Positions 43,967-56,539 of a DNA stretch of 60,000 nucleotides are shown in pieces. Under the pieces are notes generated by a model. That model was not told the DNA's origin, did not search any database, and was given only the letters and a program-made list of their open reading frames with translations. The stretch lies in the NCBI RefSeq assembly GCF_037975245.1, contig NC_092572.1, positions 20,216,489-20,276,488 on the forward strand. The letters run 5' to 3'. Origin of the DNA: Apostichopus japonicus (taxonomy: Eukaryota; Echinodermata; Holothuroidea; Aspidochirotida; Stichopodidae). The position numbers were made by a program, and so were the translations under genes. Within the stretch, counting starts at the first letter, position 1, and each line of letters opens with the position of its first letter.

Positions 43967-46900
43967 CAGCTTGTATATATATATGGATAAACTTTTAAAT
44001 GAATTGCTTTAGAATTGACGATTTTACTGACAGATTCTGTACAGAGTATGCATCTTCTTCTTATCGGTTTTTTTTTTTTTTTCCTTATTTTATTGGGTTT
44101 CCTGTGAGAGCATGTGGAGTCACCAAGGCTTTTGTTGAAGTGTTTTTTTTTTTTTTTTAACTCTTTGGCTCAAGGGAAACAGATGCTGTCTGTCTGACAA
44201 AAGGATTGGAAAAGATGAAGATGAGATCAGTGTTAACCCCGTGCTTCTTTGTAAAAGTCTTTTATAAATCTGTGAACAGTGAAACCTGGTTTAATTTTAA
44301 GCCAATCAGAAATTCATTGGGGTTTGTTTGATTCGTAGAGTTCTGTGAAAGGTTGTTCGTAGCAGGGTTTTCTATGCTAGAAAGGAATTCTGCTCAGTTC
44401 GCATCTGTTATGCATTCAGAATGGAAAGAAAACTGGTCGCTAGAACTCCCATCATGTTGTTGTTTTGCAATCTCTCAATGTTTTATTGTAATTAGAAGTT
44501 GGCATTGTCTTAACATTGCTGACCCAGTTTTGATCCCATATTGACAATTTTAGAAATCCCCCCCCCAATATGAATGTTCCTGTAAAGACCGAGATACTCG
44601 GAGCAGACTCTTTTGGACAATTTTTGGGCCTGAACCATTAATCAGGAATACATCTCTGTCTGAATATTGAGGGGTTTTGTAGGTTTTTCCTTTCAAGCTA
44701 AGATTTGATCTGAGAAGATATTGTTTACAAATGTAGGATGTTTAACCCGGCTTTGTGAGTTGATATCGATAAACCTTATGTCGCTATTGGATACTAAAAA
44801 TTATATCGAGACTTCGTTCGTTAGCCTGACCAGGTCAGATTTTACAACGAAAAAGAACAGCCGCAAACTTTCAAAACGTTTTCTTACAAACTTTGACATA
44901 TTATTAACAAGATATGAAAAAAGGTCTAGGTGACCAAACTTGCAAACCTAGAATTGACTGCAATGTTAAATTAATTGCTATGAAGGGTTCGTTAAGTGTA
45001 ACAAATATAATAAATAAGGATTCTTGGTCAATCTCTTACATTTACAATCTAAGCCCTGCAAAAAACTCATTGCATGTTGTCAAATATCAGGCAACAGGTG
45101 ATCAAACATAGAATAAGCAGCACGCCAGTGTTGTCCACATCTAAACTTTAACAAATTGTGTTTTATTGATTAATTTAAATGGACCGTGTCAAACTGCTGC
45201 TCTTCATCATAACTGGATCAAAATTATGTTACAAGTGATATCCAAATGTAAATCAAAATTGGTTAAAAAAAAATCTTGAAAAAATACATTCTTCAAATTT
45301 CTAGAAAGTCAGTTGATTATCTTATGCAACTCATTTCAACTTTTGGATTCCTTACTTATGTCAGAATGCTAACTAATTTGCATATTTTTTTGCTCCGTGT
45401 GGATTCTCTTTATTGCTTCCCAAGTGATTGGTGTTATTGTCCGGTACAATATTACGCCTCTCTCATGGATAGGAACTATTCCCTAGCAATTTAAACGGAG
45501 AGAAAAGCACATGGCATTCAAAGTCAGAAAGATCTATGCTACACTTTGTAGTTTTAGAGATTAACAAAATTGAGGGTGCAAGCCATTGTCACGGTAACAT
45601 GTGGCATCGTTATCTGGGTGGACTCTTGCCTTGCGAAAAATTTGAGGGTTCGCTAATAACCCCTCCGCAAAGATAGGAGCATTAAACTAGGTTTCACTGT
45701 CCGTTATTTTATATTGACTGGGAAATTGCTGCATTACGATTAATAATGCCTACATTAGACAGATGTGTTAGGCGTTTGTGTGCCCATATGGTAAATCACA
45801 TTGTCTATGGACATTTTATATTTTGCAGAAATTCTGCAAATCTTTTTTTTTTTTCTTTTTTTTAATTTGATGGTTTTAATTTTGATTATTTATGTCATAT
45901 TCCTTCTTACCATTTCGTTTTTATCCCTCTCTTCATAAATACGATGTATTTATGCCCATTACTCCACCAGTCTGTAGTAACTCAGTACTGCTGACTTGTA
46001 AAACACAGGCAGGAACCATGAAATAGATGGATTTTGCATAACCGATACCAACAGTATAACAGTGCAATACATGATACCTGTGTCCCTTAAAAATCTCCCT
46101 GTGTGAATAATGGTTACCATCCATGCTGGTTATATATTTAATATGTAGAATCTATATTGTTGTCTCTCATCTTTTTGAGCTATACATGAATTTCCAACTT
46201 GGTCCTTCACTGCACCCCTTCCCTGCACCCCCTCCTTTCTTGAAGATATAAGTAACAGGTCAGCACAGCTTCATTGCTGCACCTGTTATAGGTATATTTA
46301 GTACCCTGTTAATGAACTTTGTTAAACTTATGTCAAGCTAGTTTTGACACACAACAATCAAGGGCTTGAATTTCTCAGTGTTTTCTGTGATAAGATGAGG
46401 ATTATGATGGCAGGTTGGGGCAATTGGGGTTGGTAGAGGGCTGGGGGTACGAAGGCTAGGGATTTTAAAGTCCTTAATACTTTGTGGGCCCGTTCAGAGG
46501 TAGATGTCCAACTGCTATTTGTTGGGAATGGCCAAACCCCGCCGGCTCGTAAATTTTGAAATCTATTTTTAAACAAAAGAGGGGGAAAAGATCGGTAAGG
46601 ATTATATTTTTAAAACATATTTTCTCAGGGTAATGACATAAAAATGGGTTGATTGTGTGGAAGACATCTTTGAGGTATTTAAACTGACAAAGAACTTGGT
46701 TGATTTCTTTAAGTTTAAATCTGCTCATGTGTGTGTGGTGGCTTCATAATATTTCATCAAGGTCAAGTAATGTGTAAAAGGAATATCACTTTGGAATGAT
46801 AAAGTCTATGCCTTTACTGAATCTTAATCAGGATTGCTGTTCAATGGTTTTACAAGGTTAAATGGTGTTTAAGTGACATGTAGTTCTTTATGAAGTTGTT

Positions 46901-47603
46901 AGTTCTTGAAATGATGCATATTCCATGCTGCGATTTAAGTCGGTCAGGCTCTCAAGTTTTGCCACAAGAGCTGTAAACACATGCTATTATGTTCATTTGA
47001 GAGGTACAATAATAGCACAAGCCGATTCCTTTGTCGCGTTTCACTTAAAAGTCGACCAATTTGATATGCATTTTATGTAATCCCCAGTGAACTCTTCTCT
47101 GTCACTGTTGAGCCAAGTGTAACATTGCTTGCTGTGTATAAACTTGCACTGGTGTGGTTAGGATAATCATATGTTGTAGGGTCAAATGTCAATGGGTTTT
47201 GTTAGTCTCATTTCAGTCACTTTCATTGAGTTGTAGCAGATTTGCAGCATGTTCTCCGGTACCATTACCAAAATGTATTGCAGGAGTACCCTTATAAGCC
47301 ATGCACTGAAATGTAATATCTCTGTCTTGTAAGTTGTAAAATGTTGAGATTGCCATGGTGATGTATGTCTGCCATGTTCTTGACCTCTTGGTAAAACGAT
47401 TTATTATCAAATTTTCACTGTGATTCATCAATAAACTCACTTCCAATGCTGATCTATAGATTGGACATTGACAGCATCAAGAGGAGGGGAGATGGGGGGA
47501 AGGTATCTGGTTTTGTTTCCCAAGCAAATACAAGTAAACTTTAATATGCGATGTCCCTAAGCACTTATGATCAGTATTATTGCCTGACTAGTGAGTTAAT
47601 AAA
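43967..47603 (+). other. dyrk1a: Probable dyrk1a 3' UTR
   Basis: Sequence after the stop is AT-rich and largely free of the dispersed repeats seen elsewhere, as expected of a long 3' UTR. Candidate polyadenylation signals AATAAA lie at 45009-45014, 47430-47435 and 47598-47603. Poly-T tracts occur at about 44070-44085 and 44142-44158. The true end cannot be fixed from sequence alone. Confidence 0.45.
47598..47603 (+). terminator. Candidate polyadenylation signal AATAAA
   Basis: AATAAA in an AT-rich context, followed within 25 nt by TTCTCTGTAAATATA, a T/GT-containing downstream region. It is the last of three candidates before repeats resume at about 48.6 kb. Confidence 0.3.
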
Positions 47604-48854
47604 TATTATGATTGTATTCTCTGTAAATATATAAGCAAGGGCAAAATATATTAAGTATCTTAACTATTTTTTGTCATACCTCAATACACTACATTTTGTC
47701 TAGAAAGTTATTTTTTAGTCTTAATACATACCTCAAAACATGCTGTTTAGGTGAAGGAACTGACATACTCAGAACTTTCAGTTCTCCAATATCGATCAAA
47801 TCTTCTGAAACCGAGTTTGGTTTGCTTTAGTGTGAATATTGGCATTAAATTTATTATTTCACATTAAAACTGCTGCATATTTCAGTAATCTAAGGCCTAC
47901 CCTCAAAACGATCCTTAACATTGCCACTGAAATGATTACAGGTCTAAGTAACTTCACCATAGAAATATTTCTTTGTTATATCATTATATAACGACACAAG
48001 CAAGTTAGTCCATATTATGGCATTTGGAGGGACAATTACCTATGGTTCTCATCTTATCCTAAAAATATCTGTCACAAAAATTTGCCACAGATATTTGACG
48101 ACTATCTTCAAATATTTGCTTGGTGCTGGAAAGGAATTCTTATAACTTTCACCAATTGAAAAAAAATGTTGATTTACAGTGTGAAGACAAACTGTTGAAA
48201 AGTTTGGTTTTGTAAAATTTAAATGAATGTTTTTGACTGGACAGTTCAACATAAAATTTTCAAACTTGAAGAGAAACAGGCATAAAGCTTACCTCTATCT
48301 CAGTTATACTGTTGGAACGGTTGTTAAACTGAACTAACAAAAGGAGTTTACTATGTGAGATTACTGTCAAGAGAATTTTCAGATACTCCGCACAGATGTT
48401 TAAGGCTCTTACACTGAAGAAACATCCTCCAATTTTGTCTACATTTTGAAACAGTATATCACTCTAAATAGACAGCTGCAGAAACCTTCAAGGGAAGGGT
48501 AATAATTCACTGATAGGATAGAATTAAAGGTGAACTTGCCATCCGTTCCTCTCAACTAGTTTTTTGGGTGGATGGGGGAGGGAGGGGTTAAGCAAGGGAT
48601 TGTTGGTCTCAGAATAGAGCCTTATATGCCACACATTTTGTTTTGCAAGAAAAAGCTGGATGAGCATTCTCAGGTATGATATTAAGCAGTTGAGGGAAGG
48701 CAAACATTTATTTTCATTCAGGTCTTACTTAGATTCAACGTTATTTGGTTGCGGCAGCTTCTGCATATATCTTGTACGCTGTTTATACATCACGACAAAG
48801 AATGATGATGCCTATAAATTTGTTGTTGTGAAGTATGTAATGAACAAACACCAA

Positions 48855-49230
48855 GCTTCAAGAAGTACATCTTTGTTGATCTTCATACTTGGTATACAGG
48901 TCCAGCTTGGGGAGTACAAGAACCCTATGAAAATTGGAAAAGTTCAAAGGTCATATGTAGTCAACATTTAAGTCTGAAACAAGTGTGAAAACAATCAACA
49001 TTCTAATCAATCAATCAATCATCAATCAATCAAATCAATCAATCAATCAAAATTCTAATAATTTAAGTCTGAAAACAACATTTAAGTCTGAACATCTTGT
49101 AAATATGATAACTCAAGAAGTACATCTTTCTTGAACTTCATACTTTATGTATGTAGATCCAGCTTGGTGAGTGCAAGTACCCTATGGATATTGATAAACA
49201 TCAAAGGTCAACAGGTGTCAAAGTCTGAAA
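48855..49230 (+). repeat. Two copies of a dispersed repeat module
   Basis: AAGAAGTACATCTTTGTTGA at 48859 and CTCAAGAAGTACATCTTTCTT at about 49112 are each followed by TTCATACTT, then TCCAGCTTGG and CCCTATG. A third relative is at 31268-31300 in dyrk1a intron 5. An (ATCA)n run separates the two copies. Confidence 0.75.
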
Positions 49231-51798
49231 CTTTTTAAACCTGATAACTCCAAAATTAAAGCTACAGTGAATCTGAATTATCCAATGCTATGATTTTCTT
49301 TGGCAAACAAAGTTTGGTCAAATTGAGCTCAGTTTAGTGAAGGGGCTCTATAGGTAGGTCTTCAAGAACACATACATTCATCCCAGACATTAAATCTGCT
49401 TCAAAGAGTTGATTGTCTTGCATTAAAACACTCAAACTGGCCCTTATCAGTTTTCAGCCACTGAGCTTCAAGGGGTCAACAGGATATCTCAAATTATCTC
49501 AAAATTTGCCATTTTCGCTTCGGTTTACACTAGATGACTTTTGCTTTGGAGGTAAGTTGTGAATATATTTCACACCATATAAACAATGTCATGTAGAGCT
49601 CTCATTTATTAATAACAAGTATTAAAGGCATGGTTTCAATGTGGCAGAGCTGATTTGCTAGCTCAAAATTGGTAAAAGAAAAATGTCCTTCAATTCATAC
49701 ATCTATGTTATCTATATATTCACATAGTAAGACTGTTCTTTCTTGATGTTGAAACATTTTGATATAAAAATTCTATACTGTTAAATCCTTACCAGTGGAT
49801 TAAATAATTGATACCCACAAGAGAGTGCTACAAATAAGAGCTGAAAACTTAGATCTTTTCTGGTTCTCACTTAATTCTTGAACAACTTTAACTCACTTGC
49901 TCTACATAAGTCAGATAGTTATGTGGAAGTGTGCTCAAATTGTATGACAATGAAGCACAAAACCAACTGGCTTTCTACATTATTTTGAACAATTGAGGAA
50001 ACTCTACAGGTCTGTTCTTCATCTACCGGTTCTGATTTTCCGATGAGTGATAGGTCAGTTCTTTCATTTTGGTAATTACATTCTTTTGATTTGAAACACA
50101 AATTAATTCTTCAAACAGTAGGTCTGACCATCAGTTCCATATGCACCCAAAATACATTTCAGCACAGCAGTTATATTATTATAGATTGAAATGCTATCTC
50201 AGCACAGGTATATGTCAGGTTACACTCTGCATTATTTACGTTCTTGTAATGCCTATCCTACCATGGTGTTGGAGCTCTGATAGTGATTGCCCTTGATCTG
50301 CTGATATCATGCTTACCCTATCACACTAACCATATGAAATAAATTAATCCTAAGCTTAAATTATCATCATAACACAGTGGAACTTTCTGTCATAGGGTTA
50401 CACTTGTATAATACTCAGATGGGTAATGTTTGTGAATAATCAGGTAATATTTGCATCTTAGACATCTGCACTTTACATCCCAAAGTTTTACTGTTTTATT
50501 TATTTCATTTTATTGATTTTTTTTCATCTCTGTATTTCTCATCCCACTTTTCCTGTTTTTCATGGGTGTTTAAGGGACCTTTTGTAGATATTAATAACAC
50601 AGATTTAAATCTTTAATTTTCAAAAGGTTTTAATAAGGTTTTAAATTCACTCTTACCTATTTTTTATGATTTGAATTGTAAGCTTAAACCTCTAGTGGTG
50701 GCTGTATTATTTCACTTTGTGAATGATGTTTGTTTGTGTTTTTATCTAATGTGTCATTGCAGGTTTCTATTCTTATAATGAGGGAATAAGAAAGGTTTCC
50801 TTTTGGTTGGTAGGGTCGTGGGGGTAGTTTCCAGGCTATAGACTGACTTTATGGTAATAAATTTTCACCTAGAGAGAAACCGTTTTTACCACCAGAACAA
50901 AGCTTGGCTACATTAAAGGTGCGTTAATTAAATGTCCCTTAATTGTGAAGTCCTGATATCTGTGCTGAATAGATTATTGGCTTGAAATCTTTGACATGCA
51001 GAGACAACTCTCATTGGCTGTTTAGAATAGTCAGATTATTTGCATTGTGCTATAATTTAAGGAAGCCTCTTGTAATTTATATCCTTTCAAAATAAATGTA
51101 CCTTCAGTTGAGTTGTGTGGCTTTGAAATGAGGGGCAGATACATGAAAGGATGAAGAAAGGACCACAAATATCGGAAACACTGGTCAGGGGTTAGAACCA
51201 AAACAAATATAAACATAAAGAAGAAAGTGAGCTTGATATAATTGGACACATACTAGCATAGCTTTCAAAGGGTCTGCTCATAAACCTTCTTTCATAAAGT
51301 GTCTTTTTACTGATTATTTAGTATATATTAGTTTTGAAATCAATTTTATCGGCACAGTAGCTAGCTTTTGTATTCCACACATTAATTTTAAGGCCTAGGA
51401 TGGCAGTAAGAGGGGTTGGTCATTTCTGGTTCTTCTGTTTTAATGACACACACCTTTTAGTGAGAGGTGTGTTGAGGTTTTGACTTGTAAACTGGTTTAA
51501 TTGTGCCATGAATATTCATAAGTCTTGGTTTATCTCATGAAAACAATGAAAACCAAGTTTTCTGGCATTCGTAAACAATTCCCTCCTGTGCAATTCTACA
51601 AAAAAAAAATCAGGTTAATACCCTTCCACAACAAGCGAATTTCAGCCCTGCGTTTACTCTGTACATGTGACCAATACTATTCGGGGAGGGGGGGGAAGCA
51701 GAGGGGCGAGGGGTTCTGATTGATGTAACACAAAATGTAGTTCGTTCTTTTAATTATGCTGTATTGTGACATAATAGTATTAAAAATGTTCATACCCG

Positions 51799-52075
51799 GT
51801 TGCAGGTGGATGCTTTTTACTCCTTATCGCTAACGTCACTTTCTTTAGAGGAGGCTATGCTTTCTTCAGAGGATTACCTCATAACTAATTGTTGCTGAGT
51901 GAGGTTGCAGGTGGATGCCTTTTTTACTCCTTATCGCTAATGTCACATTCTATGTGACATTGGCTAATGTCACAATGTCACATTCTATGAGGAGGCCAAG
52001 CCACCTTCAGGAGGATAATCTCGTAACTAATACTTAGTAGGATTATCTCGTAAGTTAATCGTCGTTGAGTCAACT
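51799..52075 (+). repeat. Imperfect tandem duplication, about 104-bp period
   Basis: GGTTGCAGGTGGATGC followed by TTTTTACTCCTTATCGCTAA occurs at 51799 and 51903. Each copy is followed by an AGAGGAGGCTATGC/GAGGAGGCCAAGCC block and a CTCATAACTAA/CTCGTAACTAA block. The second copy has internal micro-duplications of CACATTCTATG. Confidence 0.8.
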
Positions 52076-53194
52076 TTAATTGCCACATTGAATTTAATTT
52101 TTAGCCTAATTATGGAATCAATGTCTTAGCTAACCAAATTTTTTTTTTTTTTTTTGGTATTGATCTTCTTTTTTTTTAAAAGGAAAGAATAAAAAAAAAA
52201 ATTAATGTAGGACGGATTTTATGGTGTAATAAATGTGTTTTTTGTGACAAGCGAGTGAAGTGTTCTGATAACCCCCCTCCCTCCCATGCCAGATTGAAAG
52301 ATTTTGAGTGAGAGACTTGAGTACCCAGAATGCACCTCATTGGCCTACTGTGCTGATGATGTAAGCCTATGTAAATAGCAATACCTGTTATCTTCCAAGT
52401 GACTCACATAATTTAAATAAACCTCGTAAAAAAAAAAAAATGTTTACCGTTTTGTGTGGTACTTTTCTTGTGTCATGTCTTAGTGGCCCAGCATGGTTTG
52501 GGCCAGGATAAGTTAAGTGCTGATCCATTTATTTCAATTGTCCTGGCTGTAAATGTCGGTCATTATAAAATGTAGACAATGGAAATTAGCTCTTCCCCCT
52601 CCCTCCCCCTACTGATGGATCTTAAAGGTCTGCTGTATAGACCCCAACTATAGCATGATATCATGGAAATGTTTCTTGAGATTATGTAATCGACCTGCCT
52701 TGGTCGTAAAATGAGCTCTTTTTACCAATTAGTCTGCAAAGCCTGCCACATATTTTGTCTTGTATGAGGGTCTTTGGGTGAACGCATGTATGATAAGCTA
52801 TACACTGTAGACATGAACATATTTCCACACAGTGTTTACACAAAGAGCCTAATGGTATTAAGAAGCTATACAGGCTATTCTTAGAGCCTGAGGTGGATTT
52901 ACGACCATGGCAGTTCGATTATGTAATCACAAAACTTTCCTAGCTATAGCGTGCTATAATTGGAGCCATTAAAGCAGATCTTTAAGTACTGGTTGTGGAC
53001 GTGTATTACTCCTGCACCGGTTAGCTGCATCCGTAACTTACCACCGTCCGCGATCATTCACAGGATTTTCAACTCGAACTGCGTACAGATTGTACGCTAT
53101 TAAAATTCATATATACGAACGTCAATATGAATATTCATATCGCTGGCCTATTATGCATCACGACACCCAGTTTGTATTACAAACATGATACCTA

Positions 53195-55500
53195 CGACCA
53201 AGGGCGGCGGAACCGGGGGGGGCACAGGGGGCACGTGCCCCCCCACTTTTCCTCAGGTTAAAAATGTGCCCTTTTTGGTACCTTGCTTTAGCAAAAGGAA
53301 CCTATGTAGTCAGGTTGGCGTGTGTGTGTGCGTCTGTGACACTTGCTTGGGTACGCTCTATCTCAATAAGGGAATGTTGGATTGAGGCCAAACTTGGACT
53401 ATAGATCCGCCATATGGAGAAGGTGTGCCGTATTGTTTATGGTGCCCACAAAGGTCAGTTATGGTCCAAAAACAGAAAATATTAAAACTGCAATAACTCC
53501 CAGTGCCAATGTGCGACAAGGTTGATATTTTGGGAAAAGTTGTGAACTGGTTAGAGGAACATTTTCAAATTTAATGGTCATGTGATCCGAGGTCACCAAA
53601 GGTCAATTACTGATAAAAAACTAGTATTTTTGCTATAACTTGAGAACAAAATGTCCGTTAGGGTTGGGAGTTGCTTCAATGTTATCCAATTGTCGACCCG
53701 CATCTGGGTGACTCTTGACCTCAATTTGACCTCTGGTGACCTTTACGTGTTTTTGGGGATTTTTACAGTTTCGATGCTATTTTCAGATGTCAAAGGTACC
53801 TTCTGATCATAAATGTCAATAGGTTGACCCCGTGTGACCTTTATGTGCGAAGTTATATGGGGTCAAAGTTTTTTCGGTCGGAGTTAGGATGGTTGTACAG
53901 ACTTGTCGTTTTGTTTTTTGGAATCAGGAGATTAAACTACATCTGAAACCAAGGTCAAAGGTCACATTAGAAAAAATGTGCTTATTTTGGGAGGAAACGA
54001 GCAAAAAAGGAAATGTTTGGTTTTGATGCTAGATTTGGATATCAAAGGTACCTTCCGATCAAAAATGTCAATTGGTTGACACCCGTCTGACCTTCGTGTG
54101 CGAAGTTATACGAGGTCAAAGTTCATTTTCAGACATTTAACACAACAACTCCCAGTTCCAAGGTGTGACATGGTTGATATTTTTGGACAAGTTGCAAATG
54201 GTATAGGGAAATATTTTCAAACTTAACGGTCATGTGATCCGAGGTCACCAAAGGTCAATTAATGTTAAAAAACTAGTATTTTGGGGGCAGAAAATGGGCA
54301 AAGAAAAAATGTTTGAATTTGTATAGTTTGATGCTCTAATTTAGGTCTCATCAATCAAAAATGTCAATAAGTTGACCCAAGGTGACCTTTGTATGTTAAG
54401 TTATATGAGGTCAAAGTTAATTTTCAGACATTTAGTGTAATAACTCCCAGTGCCAAGGTGTTACACAGTTGATATTTTGAGACAAGTTGCAAATGTTATA
54501 GGGGAATATTTTCAAACTTAAGGGTCATGTGATCCGAGGTCACCAAAGGTCAATTAATGATAAAAAACTAGTATTTTTGCGATAACTTGAGAACAAATTG
54601 TCCGTTAGGGTTGGGAGTAGCTTCAATGTAATCCAATTGTCGACCCGCATCTGGGTGACCCTTGACCTCAATTTGACCTCTGGTGACCTTTTCGTGTTTT
54701 GTGGATTTTTACAGTTTCGATGCTATTTTCAGATGTTAAAGGTACCTTCTGATCATAAATGTCAATGGGTTGACCCCCATGTGACCTTCGTGTGCGAAGT
54801 TATATGAGGTCAAAGTTAATTTTCAGACATTTAATGCAATAACTCCCAGTTCCAAGTTGTGAAAAGGTTGATATTTTTGGAGTAGTTGCTAATGGTATAG
54901 GGGAATATTTTCAAACTTAACGGTCATGTGGTCCAACGTCACCAAAGGTCAGCTAATGTTAAAAAAGTAGTATTTTGGGGGGAGAAAATGGGCAAAGAAA
55001 AAATGTCTGAATTTTTACAGTCATGCTCTATTTAGGTCTCACCGATCAAAAATGTCAATTGGTTGACCTCCGGGTGACCTTTGTGTGTGAAGTTATGTAT
55101 ACAAGTTCAAAGTTAATTTTTGGAAATTTAATGCAATTAAATCTCAATGCCAAGGTGTGACATGGTTGATATTTTGGGACAAGTTGTGAACGGGGTGGTG
55201 GAACATTTTGAAACTTAAAGGTCATGTCATCTGAGGTCACCAATGTTATCATATCTGTTTACACGCTTGTAGGTCTCTTATATTTCTTACATTTTCGACG
55301 CCATATTTAGATCTCAAAAGTGCCTTTTGATCCAAAATCCGATCACATTTTGTGATCACAAAAGTGTTGGCTATAGTGTTGGTTACTTTATGGGAACATG
55401 TAGGACCACAATTACTTGGACTATTTGAGCCCAATCTTGCTTGATAATATTATGTGTATTGTCATATACCCCAAGCAAGGAACCACAGTGCCCTTGGGCT
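53195..55500 (+). repeat. AGGTCA-rich repeat array
   Basis: Diverged segments recur in order: GTGATCCGAGGTCACC, ACTTGAGAACAAA-TGTCCG, TCGACCCGCATCTGGGTGAC, CTCTGGTGACCTTT and GGTACCTTCTGATCA. The longest units appear at about 53550-53900 and 54500-54800, with partial units between and after. Three intact DR4 sites (AGGTCA-CCAA-AGGTCA) lie at 53590-53605, 54242-54257 and 54537-54552, and a DR1 (AGGTCA-A-AGGTCA) at 53952-53964. No coding capacity. Confidence 0.85.
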
Positions 55501-55565
55501 CTTGTTCTATACATAAAAATTGAGGTGTCTCAAGTTAGCAAGAGGCCAGGTAACCAGAATGAACA

Positions 55566-55690
55566 CTCGGGAAGGGCCGTTTCCGGCCATCTGAGGGCAT
55601 TGTAAACCCAAAAAATTTTCTTGTACGCTCCGCGCCAACCGATGGTGGCGCTCCGCTCAGATAGTCGTACATACAACTTTGCAAATCCTG
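55566..55690 (-). repeat. Dispersed repeat family C, copy 4 (reverse)
   Basis: Reverse complement of the family order: CGGGAAGGGCCGTTTCCGGC, then TTTTCTTGTACGCTCCGCGCC and GATGGTGGCGCTCCGCTCAG, ending with AAATCCTGGCTACGCCCC. Confidence 0.85.
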
Positions 55691-56337
55691 GCTACGCCCC
55701 TGACTTGTAATGAATGTCTGTGGGTCAAACTCAAAGTTATTTCGAATGGGAAAAATTTGTTAAGATATTAACAAGAAATAAACTCTAATTCGGAAGTTCC
55801 TACATTAGCAACTAGCATGATTTCACCTCATTCTGTCTCAAAAGAAAACTTGTTCCTTGTTTCCTAATTTGCATATTGGATATTGCAGTGCTAGTATGCA
55901 TATTTTCCTTGAGGGTGGGGGGGGGGGCGTTGATGGAGTGATGTGTATACGCAAATAAGATAATACAAATAAGAGTTACAAAGGGTACTAAATATCAGGC
56001 TGCATCAGTCCAATCGAATTTCTGCAAAGTGCCCTTCGACGTCGGTGCCCCCCCCCCCCCCAGATTAAAAGTGCTTCCGCTGCCCTTGCCTACGACGTTG
56101 AGCGTGTGTTGAAAATCATCTGAATCGCCGCAATTTCAAAAGATATTCCGCTGTGTCTTGCGCTACTGCCTTTATTTTCTTCCACTTTGAGAAAATTATT
56201 GCTAACTAATTGAAGGGTAATACCTGCAATCCTGCATCTGAAAGGACTTTAAAAATTCATTGAATTTAGCACAACTTCGGTGATATAACGGGCGTACAAT
56301 TTTTTTTTTTTTTTGCGTAGTATACTAGTTTAGGCTA

Positions 56338-56346
56338 TAACCTATG
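56338..56346. repeat. Target-site duplication, left copy (TAACCTATG)
   Basis: Identical 9-mer at 56531-56539. The left copy abuts the U2-like 5' end with no gap. Confidence 0.6.
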
Positions 56347-56530
56347 ATCGCTTCTCGGCCTTTTGGTTAAGATCATGTGTAGTATCTGTCCCCTTTCGAA
56401 GGGGAAGGTAATGCACACCCCGACGGTGATCACACAGACACATTCCCGATGCAAGGGGACGGGTTGAGAGCGGATCAGTCGTTCAGTAGTTTGGTTTTCG
56501 TGCCCAGGTTATTTCCTGGGTGAACAAGTT
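56347..56530 (+). mobile_element. U2-snRNA-headed retroposon-like element
   Basis: The first 43 nt match the 5' end of U2 snRNA with two differences, from ATCGCTTCTCGG to GTGTAGTATCTGT. This includes stem-loop I and the branch-site-pairing GTAGTA. The next 141 nt do not match U2 as I know it: the stem IIa/IIb and the canonical Sm-site region are replaced by other sequence with hairpins CCCCTT-TCG-AAGGGG and CCCAGG-TTATTT-CCTGGG. The total length of 184 nt is close to U2's. The element is bounded exactly at the U2 5' end by a 9-bp direct repeat. A chimeric retroposon (U2-headed SINE) or a retroposed divergent U2 variant are the two readings. Confidence 0.6.
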
Positions 56531-56539
56531 TAACCTATG
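56531..56539. repeat. Target-site duplication, right copy (TAACCTATG)
   Basis: Matches 56338-56346 and directly follows GGTGAACAAGTT, the 3' end of the U2-headed element. Confidence 0.6.

Larger units (their letters stand above)
47604..53190. other. Intergenic or distal 3' region
   Basis: No protein gene recognised. Contents seen: repeat blocks at 48850-49240, an ATCA microsatellite at 49002-49050, a tandem duplication at 51799-52075, T- and A-rich runs at 52140-52200, and AATAAA (52416-52421) followed six bases later by 13 A (52428-52440), which could be a retroposed transcript end or chance. Confidence 0.5.

Noticed and set aside
52416-52440. AATAAA plus 13 A as the real dyrk1a transcript end
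   Set aside because: Only six bases separate the signal from the A run, and repeats lie between here and the stop codon. A genomic A-run or a retroposed end is as likely.
56347-56530. Ordinary functional U2 snRNA gene
   Set aside because: Only the first 43 nt match. The stem II and Sm-site sequences expected of U2 are not seen, and direct repeats flank the element.
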